Assembly: GCA_015143295.1 (NCBI GenBank)
Contig: CM026554.1
Span: 28,471,531-28,535,530 of the forward strand
Origin: Tetracentron sinense
Taxonomy: Eukaryota > Streptophyta > Magnoliopsida > Trochodendrales > Trochodendraceae
DNA length: 64,000 nt
Reading direction: 5' to 3'
The position numbers and the translations under genes are program-made. Positions 46,010 to 57,901 of this stretch are shown piece after piece. The first letter of the stretch is position 1. Each line of letters starts with the position of its first letter. The notes below the pieces were generated by a model. That model was not told the DNA's origin, did no database searches, and saw only the letters and a program-made list of their open reading frames with translations.

Positions 46010-46145
46010 CTTCTTTTTCTTTCTTTCTTTTTTCTTCTTTCTTCTTTCTCCTTTCTTTCTTTCTTTCTTCTTCTTTCTTTCTTTCTTCTTCTTTCTCCTT
46101 TCTTTCTTTCTTTCTCCTTTCTCCTTTCTTTCTTCCTCTCTCTCT
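46010..46145 (-). repeat. (TTTC/TTC)n microsatellite in the LTR of D
   Basis: It reads purine-only (GAAA/GAA) on the element's sense strand, 60 bp and more downstream of the TATA box. The other LTR has it at 52697-52815 with different length. Lys/Glu-rich open frames over it are low-complexity artefacts. Confidence 0.88.
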
Positions 46146-46199
46146 ATTATCTCATGGCTTGGCCTCAAAATGAAGTGAGCAATAGGGGTGGGCGTGTGG

Positions 46200-46214
46200 C
46201 CCTTATATAGGCCA
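46200..46214 (-). promoter_or_regulatory. TATA box of the D LTR (left copy)
   Basis: GCCTATATAAGGGCC on the minus strand. The other LTR has it at about 52869-52883. Confidence 0.65.
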
Positions 46215-47362
46215 AGGGTTTGGCCTTTAATTAATTTTGGTTCATCCCCTTGTCATTATTCTTAATTCATGAATTTATCAAATCCATGCATCTCTTTAAT
46301 TTGGGATATATCCCCTTGATTAAATTCATTATCCTAAGATACATGAATTACTTGACACATGTATTAACCTAATCATAGTTTTCCATTTAACTCATGGTTA
46401 ACTCACTCTCTTAACTATAGTTCATGTACCCATTTAATTTAGATTCATGGTTAATTATTTTCATAGCTATAATACATGTATCTCTCTTTATATAATAAAT
46501 AAGTTCATCGTTCACTTAACCATGGTAACTTGTTAACCCATGGTCAAGCATAGTTGGGTGTGTACACCTCCCCATTCCAAGAATATGTCTCAACTTGTAT
46601 TTACTCTAGTGACTAGGTTCATTATCTTGAATTACCATACATGAACCACCATTAATAAGGTTCATGTTTCTAACCTTAATTACACTAAAGGTTAATTTCT
46701 TAACCTAAGGTAACTTCTCTATTTAATCAAGTTTTAAGTTCCTAAGCTCATGATTCATTCTCTACGATTAACCATACCTTAACTTGGGTTTATACGTTAG
46801 GTTAACAAAAGTGGGCGTGAGTTTGTTCATGACCTAATCATAGTAAATTACTTACCTAAGGTTAACTTGGTTGAGTGTGGAGTACAATCCATGTTAAGAG
46901 ACCTTTGGTCTTTCTCCCTAATTTGGTTCATGAACCTCATAAATGAAGGTGCCATGTGGCACTTTATTCTCATGAGTTAATCTTGGCCATCCATTACATC
47001 CATCATGATTCTATTAATCCTTTGATTAACTCTATATAGTTAATTGACTCTAACCATAGTTAATCTTGGACGCCCCCTAGGATTTTGCCATGTGGCGCTT
47101 GACACATGTCATCTTCTTAGCTCATAATCAATTCTACCATTATATAATTGAGCATTCCCCTAGGGTTTCTCCACTTGTCATGATCCAATTCACTTTACTT
47201 ATTTTAACACTAGACTTTATGTATTAAGCTTAATATACTTCAATATCATCTAATTAAGCAATATAATGACTTATATACTTAGGTAATACCAGGAATTACC
47301 AAATATTCAGTCATATATTGAATATATAATATTTTTATTTCTAAAATATTCGGGATGTTACA

Positions 47363-47385
47363 TTCTCCCCTTCTTATAGGAATTT
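47363..47385 (-). promoter_or_regulatory. Polypurine tract of element D
   Basis: On the minus strand CTATAAGAAGGGGAGAA directly precedes TGTAACATCCCG. Confidence 0.75.
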
Positions 47386-47399
47386 TGTCCTCAAAATTT

Positions 47400-47575
47400 A
47401 AAATCATACCATATTATTTGATCAATTGGGGATATTTCTCCTTGATCTTGATCTCGCGCTCCCAAGTCGCCTCTTCTTGACCGTGATTTTGCCACAACAC
47501 TTTGACTAATGAAATTGTCTTATTCCGTAACACTTGTTTCTTATGATCAAGAATCTTGATGGGCCTTTCTTCATA
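47400..47575 (-). pseudogene. Element D chromodomain
   Basis: ERPIKILDHKKQVLRNKTIS, then SLVKVLWQNHGQEEATWERE and KEKYPQLI. It is well preserved although the integrase core before it is gone. It matches element B's chromodomain closely. Confidence 0.85.
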
Positions 47576-48780
47576 TCATATCACCAATAATTTGAGTTTA
47601 AATTATGGTATATCTTTGTACTTCTTGGATGTACAGCATATCGTGACTTATGAGCTTCGTCTAATAACTCATTTTTCAACTCTGTATTTCTTGACACATA
47701 TATTCGATTTCGAAAGTTTTAAAATCCCATCAGTCAAAACTTTGAAATGACCTTCCTGAATTTTATCCTTAAGTGTTATTAATTCAGTATCTCAAGCCTG
47801 TATTTCCTTAATTTTCCGTATTAATTCAAGCTAAACTTGAATAGTAACCAACATTGACTTTGATCTTTTTCCTCGATATTCAAATCCCAAATCTGAAATT
47901 CTTTAATCACTTTTCACATCTCCATTCTAATACTTGCCAATTATCCATTTGTTTTTCTCCTCAGTGCATCAGTAACGATATATATTTTTTTTACCATAGA
48001 TACTAAATTACATAGTAGTAGTCTTTCAAGAATTCCATCTATCTTCATTATCACATATTGACTTCTTTTTGAGAAAATAAATACCTCCAACTTTTGTGGT
48101 CGGTAATACTACCAATTTTTTCCCCAAATAATTAATGTCTCCAAATTGCTAATAACTCAAGATCATGAGTGGGGTAGTTGTGCTTGTGAGTCTTCAACTT
48201 CCTAGATGCATAAGCAATTACTTTTCCATTTTGCATCAATACACAACCCAATCATTTATGAGATACATCACAATAGACTCCATGACCTCCCATTCCTGAG
48301 AGGATTGTTAAAATTAAGTTGTGGTCAATTGAGTCTTTCATTCTTGAAAATCTTTTCCCTTAATAGTGACACTCAAATTTGACATTTTTCTTTGTTAATT
48401 CAGTTAATGGGGCAGCTAACCTTAAGAATCCATCAGCAAATCTCTACTAATAACCGGCTACGCCTAGAAAATTTCGAATCTCCGTGACATAAGTTGGCCT
48501 TTCTCACTCCATTACTGCCTTAATCTTGGATGGATCCACTGAAATTCCACCACTGGATATTATGTGACCTAAGAAATATACATTTTCCATCCAAAATTTG
48601 CACTTCAAGAATTTAGCTAATAATTGATTTTCCTTCAAGGTCTAGAGTATAATCTTAAGGTGTTTTCAATATTGGGCTTATTCCAAGAATAACGTCTATC
48701 GAAAAATCAATCTCCCAAACTGGAGCAAGTCTTGGTAATTCCTCAGGAAATATATCTAAAAAAATTATTGACTAATAGGG
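47576..48780 (-). pseudogene. Element D remnant of RT, RNase H and integrase
   Basis: Fragments on the minus strand: FGWKMYISLGHIISSGGISV and PTYVTEIRNFLGVAGY (RT connection), [29 protein letters not shown] and ITDHKSWRYLFSQKEVN (RNase H), then YAVHPRSTKIYHNL (integrase finger). The fingers and palm of RT, including the DD motif, and the integrase core are absent. There are many stops. Confidence 0.8.
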
Positions 48781-48789
48781 TGTTATAGA

Positions 48790-49221
48790 TCATAAACTCT
48801 TCTTCTTATCAATTCCTCGCATGACAAACTCAAATATGCCTGGAATCCTAAAGGTTAATGTCCTAGCCTTACAACATACTACATAGTGTTCTGAAATCCA
48901 ATCCATCCCTAGTATGAGATTAAAATCTTTCATATCTAACACTAGGAGATCAATAGTCATTTGCACACTATCGTTTTGTAGAGGATACTGATCGTAGAAG
49001 GTTTTGGTGTACAAAATCTTTCCAAACGGTGTGGTAATCGTTATCATGTGCTCTAATGTGTCAGGCTTAATTCTAATATTCTTAGTAAATTGGGAAGACA
49101 CAAAAGAATGTGTAGAGGTAGTGTCTATTAATGCTATAGCAGGAATTTGAAAAAAGAAGCATCTTACCTTCAATAATGTCCTCACATTCCTTGGCTTCTT
49201 CCTGAGTAATAGCGAAGACAC
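48790..49221 (-). pseudogene. Element D protease, active-site Gly lost
   Basis: Reads AIALIDTTSTHSFVSSQF where the family has L-I-D-T-G; Gly is replaced by Thr, which should inactivate the enzyme. The ILGMDWISEHYVVCCKARTL segment is intact. Confidence 0.82.
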
Positions 49222-50108
49222 GACCTTTGCTTCTACCCGTCAATTGTTTTGGTAACTCTGGACAATTCGGTTTGATATGTCCCAACTTGCCACACTGATA
49301 ACACGTTTTAGAAATCGCTCAACAATTTTCCGATTTGTGACCCATCTTACCACAATGACCACAAGTTGGTACTGCCTTTTCTGTATTCTTCTTTTGATTG
49401 TTTTCCTCAAACTTTCTTTTCTTGTTTCTATCTCCCAATGGGCTTTTGAAACTCCTCATAAACTCTTTCGATCTTCAAAGCCCGTTCCAAAATATCTGTA
49501 AATGACATAAATCGTTGAACTGCTAACTTCCCTCGGATTGTAGTCCTCAATCCTTCTTCAAATTTATCAATCCTCCATTGATCATCTTCCACCAATAGTG
49601 GTGCAAACCTCGAAAGTTCATTAAATTTTTGTTCATATTCACTAACAGTCAAACTTCCTTAGCTGAGCTGAAGAAATTCGATTTCTTTTCTCTTCTTCAT
49701 AGCAGATGAAAAATATTTCTCATAAAATAATTCAGTAAATCTTACCCATGGGATAGGCCTAAGGTTCTCAGGGATGGTTCTCTCAACTGTTATCCACCAG
49801 TGTTCAGCCTCTCCTTCTAACATAAACACGGCTAACTCGGTCTGATTTTCCTCAACACAGGCCAGTGCCCTAAAAATCTTCTCAATACCTCGAATCCATT
49901 TTTCAGCTACTAAGGGATCAGTAGAATCAGAAAATGTTGGCAGCCTCAATCTCTTGAATTGCTTTAACTGATTTCCATTTCTTTGGTTCAAGGGTGGTAC
50001 AACATTAGCATTATTTAGGTTCTGCTATTGTTGGATCAGGTTTACTAGGGCTGTTATGGCTTCAAAGGCTCCGGCTAAGGTGTCGTTGGGGGCTCTCCTA
50101 GGTGGCAT
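49222..50108 (-). pseudogene. gag: Element D gag with two zinc knuckles
   Basis: Start MPPRRAPNDTLAG at 50108. A TAG follows at about 50022 (Gln expected). The core is LRLPTFSDSTDPLVAEKWI, EGEAEHWWITVE and FTELFYEKYFSSA; a TAA then splits it (about 49659). The second part is VSEYEQKFNELSRFAPLL to about 49428. Two CCHC knuckles follow (CGHCGKMGHKSENC and CYQCGKLGHIKPNC, about 49360-49260). Confidence 0.85.
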
Positions 50109-50899
50109 GTTTTCCTATTTAAAACAACAGTATAACAACTTGAAAATAGAAACAATCAAGCAAACAATTCAGCCAAAAATCATAATATATAATTTATGAA
50201 CATTGCATTAGATAAACTTCAAACTTATATCAGTCATTTATAACCTATATATATATAAGGCTCTAAATGATTTTCCTAGATCCCAAACTAAAAGCCTAAG
50301 AATTATCTCCCAAAAAGTTCTTCCCATAAATCTTCATCTCCTAAAGGCTTCCTTGTTACCTCATCTTCCGAGAAGTAATCATTTGAATCCACTTTTCAGT
50401 CACTAAAGGACCAATAAATCCTAAAAATGATGCAGACTTTAATCTCTTCCATTTACATCATTTCGAAGTCATCAAAATATTTTAGGATACTATCATTCTC
50501 AATCATAAAATAAAGAAATAACTATTTATGTCCAACTCTAAGCGATCATATCGAAGTTATCCACAAAACTTTTCTCAAATTCATCTTCACCATTATGAGG
50601 ATTACTCATGATTTCTTTCTTGTAGTTTGCATCTATCATCAAAATAACCATTAATATAATCTAGTCATTCTATGATCTAGTTTGCTCTAGTTTTCACAAT
50701 CATCTCAACTAGTCATTATATGATCTAGTTTTCACAATCATCTCGACTAGTCATCTCATCTAATCAATGCACATTTTCAATAGTCTATACTATGTATCTA
50801 TGTATACAACTAGATTTTTGTTTGTGAATATCTATGTATAAAACTAAGTTTTATACCTAGAGACATGCTATGATGGGAATTGCCCGCTTTGATACAAAC
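50109..50899. other. Leader of element D with decayed PBS
   Basis: No coding region. The PBS, on the minus strand at 50898-50886, is TTTGTATCAAAGC (initiator-Met type TGGTATCAAAGC with changes). The rest is AT-rich, with two copies of a CTAGTCAT(C/T)-containing stretch around 50660-50760. Confidence 0.6.
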
Positions 50900-53776
50900 T
50901 GTCACGACCCGACTTAAACTTAAGATTTCACTAATGAAATTTAAGTGTAAATCCGACCGTGAGATCCTATTTTCTCATATATTACGGAAGCGGGAAAATA
51001 CCAAGGGAATTTATAACTTGTAAACCCTTCCTTATCCATTCGCAATTGCCATCATATCATGTCCATATGAAACTTAAAGTTTACATAACCAATTCAATTA
51101 CGTCAAATTGAAATAAAATATAAAAAGCATAATTGAAGCGACTTTGTTCTTCTTCGATCATCACTTCAATCGTCCTTTCATTATTCATTTGGTGACGTAA
51201 AATGTCAGTGACCTATAAAGCCCAATAAGAATATTCAATAACATTATGCTAGACAATAAAATAGAATAAGTATAATATAAAATTTAATAATAATTTTCAT
51301 TAGAATATATTATTAACACTATTTCAGTATTCCTTTCGTCATTTCTTTTAAACATATTTTACTTGGATCCAATTTATCTTAATCTTGTCTTCCAAGATAA
51401 TTGTCGATAGGTACACCTCTTTAGGATCAATCCCTCATTGAGTTTTCATTGACCCATCCTAAGTTTTTGTTTGCCGAATGGCCTTCCTATTCCACACTAT
51501 TATCTTGAGACCTTTTAAGATAAACATTATTTTATCTTTTTATTCTTATCTTATCCTACCTCTTTAGATAATGGCCGATAGGTACACCTCTTTAGGCTCA
51601 ATCCCTCATTGAGTTTTCATTGACCCATCCTGAGTTTTTATTTGCCGAAGAGTCTTCTTATTCCGCACTATTATCTTGAGGCCTTTTTTTAAATAAACCT
51701 TATTTTATCTTTTCATTCTTATCTTATTTCTACCTCTCTAGATAATCGCTGATAGGTACACCTCTTTAGGCTAAATCCCTCATTGAGTTTTCATTGACTC
51801 ATCCAGAGTTCTTATTTGCTGAACGGCCTTCCTATTCTACCCTATTATCTTGAGGCCTTTTTAAGATAAACATTATTTTATCTTTCCTTTATCTTTTTAT
51901 TCTTATCTTATTCCTACATCTCTAGATAATCGCCGATAGGTACACCTCTTTAGGCTCAATCTCTCATTGAGTTTTCATTGACCCATCCTGAGTTCTTGTT
52001 TGCCGAACGGCCTTCCTATGACACACTCTTATCTTAAGGCCTTTAAGATAAGGATATTTATCTTTTCCTTGCCTTCTCATTGAGACATTATAAGATAATA
52101 TTTTCATATACATCATAACATTATGATTATATAATTTTGATTCTAATTATCTTTATTATAGCTATCTCATTACTATAATTTCATAGCTTAGAATCATCAT
52201 TTTCATACTTTAATTACATCCATTTCCTTATCATAGAATTTAATATATGTATAAAATGTAACATACTATTATAGTATCATCATTCTATCTCATTAACATG
52301 TTACATAACATCTTCTTATTATTTTCCTAGCTATTCCGTATAGTATTATCATACTATTTTTTTTTTTAGAATTTCAATATAATATCATCATATCATTCAG
52401 TATTTTACCATAGTATTATTATACTAATTTCCAGTATACCTTATACTCTTTTCCAAAAATTTAACATGGTAACACCATACTCTTTTCCAGAATTTTACCA
52501 TTGTATTATCCATAAATATAGTAGGATATTCATTATTTAATCATAACCTTCATTCTAAAATGCTTTTTAGAATGATATTATCGAATATTACTTACTCTTT
52601 TTACTAACCTTCATTCTAAAATATCATCTAAAATAATATCACCGAATATCACTTACTCTTTTTGCCGAATCCGAAGTAGGGTCGCTCGGTACTATCTTCT
52701 TTTTCTTTCTTCCTTTCTTTTTCTTCTCTCTCTTTTCTTTCTTTCTTTCTTTCTTTCTTCTTCTTTCTCCTTTCTTTCTCTTTCTCCTTTCTCCTTTCTT
52801 TCTTCCTCTCTCTCTATTATCCCATGGCTTGGCCACAAAATGAAGTGAGCAATAGGGGTGGGCGTGTGGCCCTTATATAGGCTAAGGGTTTGGCCTTTAA
52901 TTAATTTTGGTTCATCCCCTTGTCATTATTCTTAATTCATGAATTTATCAAATCCATGCATCTCTTTAATTTGGGGTGCATCCCCTTGATTAAATTCATT
53001 ATCCTAAGATACATGAATTACTTGACACATGTATTAACCTAACCATAGTTTTCCATTTAACTCATGGTTAACTCACTCTTTTAACTATAGTTCATGTACC
53101 TATTTAATTTAGATTCATGGTTAATTATTTTTCATAGCTATAATACATGTATCTCTCTTTATATAATAAATAAGCTCATGGTTAACTTAACCAAGGTAAC
53201 TTGTTAACCCATGGTCAAGCATAGTTGGGCGTGTTCATGGACTAACCTAATCCTAGTAAATTACTAACCTAAGGTTAACTTGGTTGAGTGTAGAGTACAA
53301 TCCATGTTAAGAGACCTTTGGTCTTTCTCCCTAATTTGGTTCATGAACCTCATAAATGAAGGTGCCATGTGGCACTTTATTCTCATGAGTTAATCTTGGC
53401 CGTCCATTACATCCATTATGATTCTATTAATCCTTTGATTAACTCTATATAGTTAATTGACTCTAACCATAGTTAATCTTGGACGCCCCTCCTAGGATGT
53501 TGCCATGTGGCACTTGACACATGTCATCTTCTTAGCTCATAATCAATTCTACCATTATATAATTGAGCATACCCCTAGGATTTCTCCACTTGTCATAATC
53601 CAATTCACTTTACTTATTTTAACACTAGGCTTTATGTATTAAGCTTAATATACTCCAATATCATCTAATTAAGCAATATAATGACTTATATGCTTAGGTA
53701 ATATCAGGAATTACCAAATATTCAGTCATATATTGAATATATAATATTTTTATTTCTAAAATATTCGGATGTCACA
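50900..53776 (-). repeat. 5' LTR of element D (right on the map)
   Basis: 2877 bp. It has the same structure as 44242-47362 but lacks about 245 bp at 53227-53235. It starts TGTGACATCCGAA on the minus strand. Target duplication CCGAT follows at 53777-53781. Confidence 0.92.
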
Positions 53777-53781
53777 CCGAT

Positions 53782-54732
53782 AACAGCTACTTCCAAGTAA
53801 GCTCTATACTCTCTTGTAGTACCATCTACACACAATTGGACAAGCCTTTCTTCAATAGCAGGCTCATGACAATCTAGAACTAGATGTCGAAAGCGGCGAA
53901 CATATTCGGTCAAATCTTCAGTACTCTTTTGCTTTTCTTTAGAAAGAGTATTCAGAGTAATACTTTGTTCCACATGAAAGAATTCTTCAAAAAGGCGCTA
54001 GCCATCTCTTCCCAAGAATGGATTGTATCAGCTGGTAGTTTCGTGTACCAAGAAAAAGCTTTGTCTATGAGGGACTTTGAGAATTCTTGAAGACATAAGT
54101 TTTCACTCCTAGCATACCTGCCCAAAGTATTAACAAAATGCATAACATGTTCCCTAGCATTTCCTATTCTTCTATTATAAAGAGTGAATTGAGGAGCGAT
54201 ATAACCTGGAGGATACTCCTGTAATCCCTGACCACCGAGCCTACTCCTTTTCGAACATAGCAGAGAAATCCTTTGCTGTGACAAAGGCTGCGCTCCTATC
54301 ATGATTACGCTCCCAAGGTTCACGATGATTGAAATTAGGAGATGAAGTAAAGTCTCTTCCATGAGTCCCATCGTGAGCACTATGTAAAGGAGTTCTATTC
54401 ACCAGAGAGTTTCTTTCAGCATTTCGGACTGGTGAAGGGTTCCGATCTAGACGATCTGTTCCTTTGGCTCGAACTTTTCGAAAGGTCTCTTCCATATGTT
54501 TCTCAGAGGCTAAAATCTGAGCAGCCACTCTGTCATGCATCTCTTGGATCTGATTTTGCAATTGAGCTTGCATTTGGCCCTGCATCTATGCTTGAGAAGC
54601 TTGGAGCTACGCGATGATCGGTCCAAGGATAGCATTCAGATTTGACCTTTCAAGTCTGGACGCAATTGATCCTTCACGGACATCTTCATGAGCATCAGAA
54701 CTTGAAGGATTTCCCCTCTTACTCACCATCAT
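53782..54732 (-). pseudogene. gag: Element C gag, N-terminal half
   Basis: Start MMVSKRGNPSSS at 54732. A Gln-rich coiled stretch has two TAG stops (near 54608 and 54590). Then come HMEETFRKVRAKG, the core LPADTIHSWEEMASAFLK, and TEYVRRFRHLVLDCHEPA up to EVAVI, where D is inserted. Two frameshifts (near 54240 and 53975) add to the damage. Confidence 0.87.
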
Positions 54733-54759
54733 CTTTCAGGATGGATGCACTTGTAAGGA

Positions 54760-54777
54760 TCCCCAGTAGAGTCACCA
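54760..54777 (-). promoter_or_regulatory. Primer binding site of element C, decayed tRNA-Arg type
   Basis: TGGTGACTCTACTGGGGA on the minus strand, 2 bp past the LTR. Compared with the tRNA-Arg complement TGGCGACTCCGCTGGGGA it has three transitions, all at CpG sites, consistent with methylation decay. Confidence 0.72.
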
Positions 54778-54779
54778 AT

Positions 54780-56768
54780 TGTTGAATCCGAGGATTCGGA
54801 AGCTTGCTGAGCAGGACGACTGTTCAACTTTTAAATGACAGGATCGTCTTCAAGCTCTTTAACATGATCATCATCTTCGAGCTTTCAGACAACTATTTCA
54901 ACTTTCAAGCTTCGCCTCTAAAGTATTTCTGGGTGATCTGCAAGCCTGAAGTAGTTTTCGCCAAGATTGCACTTCTCCAGGTTTCCTGAAAGATGAGAAT
55001 AGAGAATAGAGGAAAGAAAATGGAAATCATCTAGAGGGAGAGAAGATTGAACAGTGAAGAACACTCGATGAACTGGCAGAGTACTTTTCCTAAGAACACT
55101 CTACAATCCTATTTCTTTTCCCTCCAAAAATCCTAATTCCAATTCTTCAATCTCCGAAAATCTGGTCCCCCCCCCCAAGGAATCATAATCATCTTTCTAG
55201 AGGAGATGCCTCCTATTTATAGAAGAAAATCATTTTTTTTAATTTGATAATATATTAAAATAATCTTTGATGTGACGTCTAACTGATTTTAGACGTGTGA
55301 CAACTGTATTTTGTTAAAAGGAGCCAATTTGTCAGAATGTAAACAGAATCCGTTAAATGGAGCCTTTCTGTTAACAAAATGGACAGAATCTGTCAAATGA
55401 AGCCTTTCTGTTAACAAAAGGATCTATTCTGTTAAAAGTAACTGACATCTGTCAAAAGGAAACTTATCTGTTAAATATCAAGTGTTCTTTTAGAAAAGAG
55501 CTGCCAGCTCATCAAACCATTATAACCGACTTTCAATTATGACTTAATCTTTTAAACTGTTATGACCCAAACAATGTTTTGGATGCATACTTCAAAGGTT
55601 AAAAGAGTAAACTACTTTCAGAAATGAGTTTATCTATTTTAACAAATTCCCTCCTAGCCCTCCAGACCACATCTCATAATCCTTCCCCCAGATACATAAT
55701 ATATATATATATATAAATCATCGTACACCAAAGGCGGGTCATAAGCCTTTGGAATACCTTGTCTGGAGAAATCATAAGTGTTGGACGAGGGCACTATTCT
55801 TAGGGTGGATGCGATATCCACCATCAGGCCTCAATCATCTAGTACGAGAGAATGAGACTATGGAGGCCTCGATTCCCTCCAATAGCCCACAGGAAAATGG
55901 GGCAAGATACATCCCAAAATTCCCTCCTGACTGTCAGCCCAAGAAGTAATTCGTACTTTGTTGGAATAGGAGATAGGTGGAACACACACGCTCATTCCCA
56001 CGAGGAAGGCAATCAGTGTCTTTACCCCCTAACAAGGCAATAGGGTGCATGGTGATATGATTCCACCGAATCCCTATGAAGACGAGGTTGAATCGGTAAC
56101 CACCTTTCGTCCAATCGGAATATTACTCCTTCGAGCTTTTGATCAACATCAGCTCGCAACGCCATTAATTCAAGACCTGCCTTGAAGAATAAGATATCAT
56201 AGTGGCGTTAGAATACATTCAGTAATCTAATTCTACTAAAATCTTACCAAGGACAAATTTGGTCCTGTCAGAGTAGACCGCCTTCGAGCTTTCCATCTGA
56301 TTTCTGAAAGCTTATCAGTCAGTCAAAATCTACTCATTTGACTACATCATCTATTGAATACTCAGCTACTTCAGACTGTGACGGCGTAGTGAGTTAACTA
56401 GTATGCTCGGAGTCTAGATCTTATTCTCGAACTTGACATACTTTAAGGTATCTGAACATTTTGAATCCTTTAAGCTTTTATCAAGATCAAAAGCTTATCT
56501 GGAATATCTGTAAAATATTACTCAGGTCGAGAAAGGCGTCAGTAATTAGTACCCGAAGGCTTATTATGCCTTCAATAACGTTTAAACCACAAAATTGTAT
56601 AAACAAATATCTGATACACTGTTGACTCAAAATTTGTAAAAAGTATTTTAAGGTAATGGAACCTTTTGAGATCATCATAATCTTTATCCACGTGGCTTCT
56701 AACTAGTTCAAGTTCTGATCTGACTAGGAAATTACCTCCACGTGTCATCTTATCATTTTCCATCAACA
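54780..56768 (-). repeat. 5' LTR of element C
   Basis: 1989 bp, minus strand TGTTGATGGAAAA...GGATTCAACA. It is clearly the same family as A's LTRs but more diverged, with a changed U3 repeat block (55305-55480) and a C10 run at 55166. TATAAATA lies at 55221-55214. The open frames here are not genes. Confidence 0.92.
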
Positions 56769-57510
56769 GAGTTTACCCTCTAATTAGTGTAGTTAGCACT
56801 CAAATCAGGAGTATTTGATTTTTTGAGTTGCTTGAAATCTGGTCATACAACTAGTAGCCGGACCATGGTCCATAGATCGTGCAAGTTTGCAGAAGGAAAA
56901 GATTTACTTTGTCTTGGTATTGGCTTGAGCCCGGTCGATGGAAGGTATGATAACTAAAAGGTAAAGACGAGCTGATCTTCCCCGCCTCGTAAGTAGCAAG
57001 TGTTATTGGATCTACGATGTCAATTGGGAAAAGGTGTCCCTTCTCTGTGTTTAAAATGTGCCCAACGTTATAAGGATGTTGCTACGGTGCCTTCCCTCAG
57101 GGTTGGATTGTCTGACCCAAGGACCCAACCCATTTCTTGGACCTAAATAGATAATATTCTTTTGCTGGGACTTTTATAAAGTGTGATACTTTTACACTTT
57201 TTCATTGTAGTTGTCAATAAATTTTAGTCACTTTGTCAAGTTTCTAACTAAATTAATTCTTATCATCTACATTTTGCTAAGTTTGTCCCATTGGTTGTTG
57301 TGCCAGTCACCATACACTTGGTCCGGGACCTCTCAGGGGAGTGTTGTATACTCTCCACCCACCACTAACTCAGTACAGACACTAACTTTTAATTGGGGTG
57401 GCGGCCTAACCGCATATCGGTCAAAAATAAATAAATACAATCTAAGAGATGAAAAGTTCTATACATCTACTTTTCAAAAGAAAATATTTATATTATCATT
57501 TCACATAACT
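56769..57510. other. Flanking DNA right of element C, no gene seen
   Basis: Unique-looking sequence with no coherent reading frame, repeat or RNA gene that I can recognise. The 131-codon frame at 57211-57606 runs through a poly-Gly tract made by the G-rich MITE and is not credible. Confidence 0.5.
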
Positions 57511-57518
57511 TGTAAAGT

Positions 57519-57601
57519 CAAGGGCAGAGCCAGGAATTTTTCATTTGGGGGGGGGGAGGGGGGAGGGGGGAGGGGCGGCGGCGGCGGCTGCTCCGCCCCT
57601 G
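57519..57601. mobile_element. 83-bp hAT-like MITE with perfect 8-bp target duplication
   Basis: Imperfect terminal inverted repeats CAAGGGCAGAGCCAGG (57519-57534) and, inverted, CAGGGGCGGAGCAGCC (57601-57586) enclose a G-run/CGG-run core. TGTAAAGT occurs directly on both sides (57511-57518 and 57602-57609). An 8-bp duplication and CAGGG-type ends indicate the hAT superfamily. The core (57547-57575) has four G-tracts and could form a quadruplex. Confidence 0.82.
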
Positions 57602-57901
57602 TGTAAAGTGCCGAACTTTATAAGTGAATCTACTTTTTTCTAAGATCCTACTTTGGTCAAAATTAATTTCGAATGTTAACTTAAATAAAATTATATTTTA
57701 GACTAAAAAAAAGATGGTATAGAATATTTGTTTCCAAACAAAAAACTATCCGGACCTCCACAATAACAATATAAGTTGCCAGACACCTGCGGTCCACCCA
57801 CGATGGCTTGTGGTCCCTCCTTGGGGTGCGGAACGAATAGGAAACCAACAAAAATGACTCACAATCATATCCAGTTGTAACCGGATCAGTGGCGTTTTGA
57901 C

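Larger units (their letters stand above)
44242..47362 (-). repeat. 3' LTR of element D (left on the map)
   Basis: 3121 bp, minus strand TGTAACATCCCG...GGGTCGTGACA. It contains four tandem units of about 170-185 bp (44711-45370), a CT-rich microsatellite (46010-46145) and a TATA region (46200-46214). It has about 245 bp (around 46565-46810) missing from the other LTR. Confidence 0.92.
44242..53776 (-). mobile_element. Element D: internally deleted Tekay-type chromovirus in C's gag
   Basis: LTRs at 44242-47362 and 50900-53776 and perfect target duplications CCGAT (44237-44241 and 53777-53781) define it. The internal region is only about 3.5 kb: gag, a protease with a mutated active site, a remnant of RT and RNase H, a scrap of integrase, and the chromodomain. 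Most of the RT and integrase core is missing. D is a non-autonomous derivative, or decayed by deletion. Confidence 0.92.
784..56768 (-). mobile_element. Element C: Tat-lineage Ty3/Gypsy retrotransposon, host of the nest
   Basis: Read on the minus strand the order is LTR (56768-54780), PBS, gag, protease, RT, RNase H, second RNase H, integrase (ending 39056), then an ORF in the opposite sense. That ORF reads on the plus strand from about 784, is interrupted by element A and by a MULE, and ends near 38870. The 3' LTR must lie left of the window. The dual RNase H layout, the DPGSS protease site, the tRNA-Arg-like PBS and the 3' antisense ORF all fit the Tat clade. Insertions inside C are A (2940-32108), the MULE (32326-37954), D (44242-53776) and probably whatever ends at 783. 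GAGTT at 56769-56773 would be its right target duplication, which cannot be checked here. Confidence 0.85.

Noticed and set aside
45953..46178. Lys/Glu-rich frames, and the mirror Phe/Leu/Ser frame on the other strand, that could look like a membrane peptide
   Set aside because: Translation of a (TTTC/TTC)n microsatellite in the D LTR. The other LTR shows a different length.
57211..57606. 131-codon frame ending in a poly-Gly tail
   Set aside because: The Gly tail is the G-run of the hAT MITE. No homology or splice context supports a gene.
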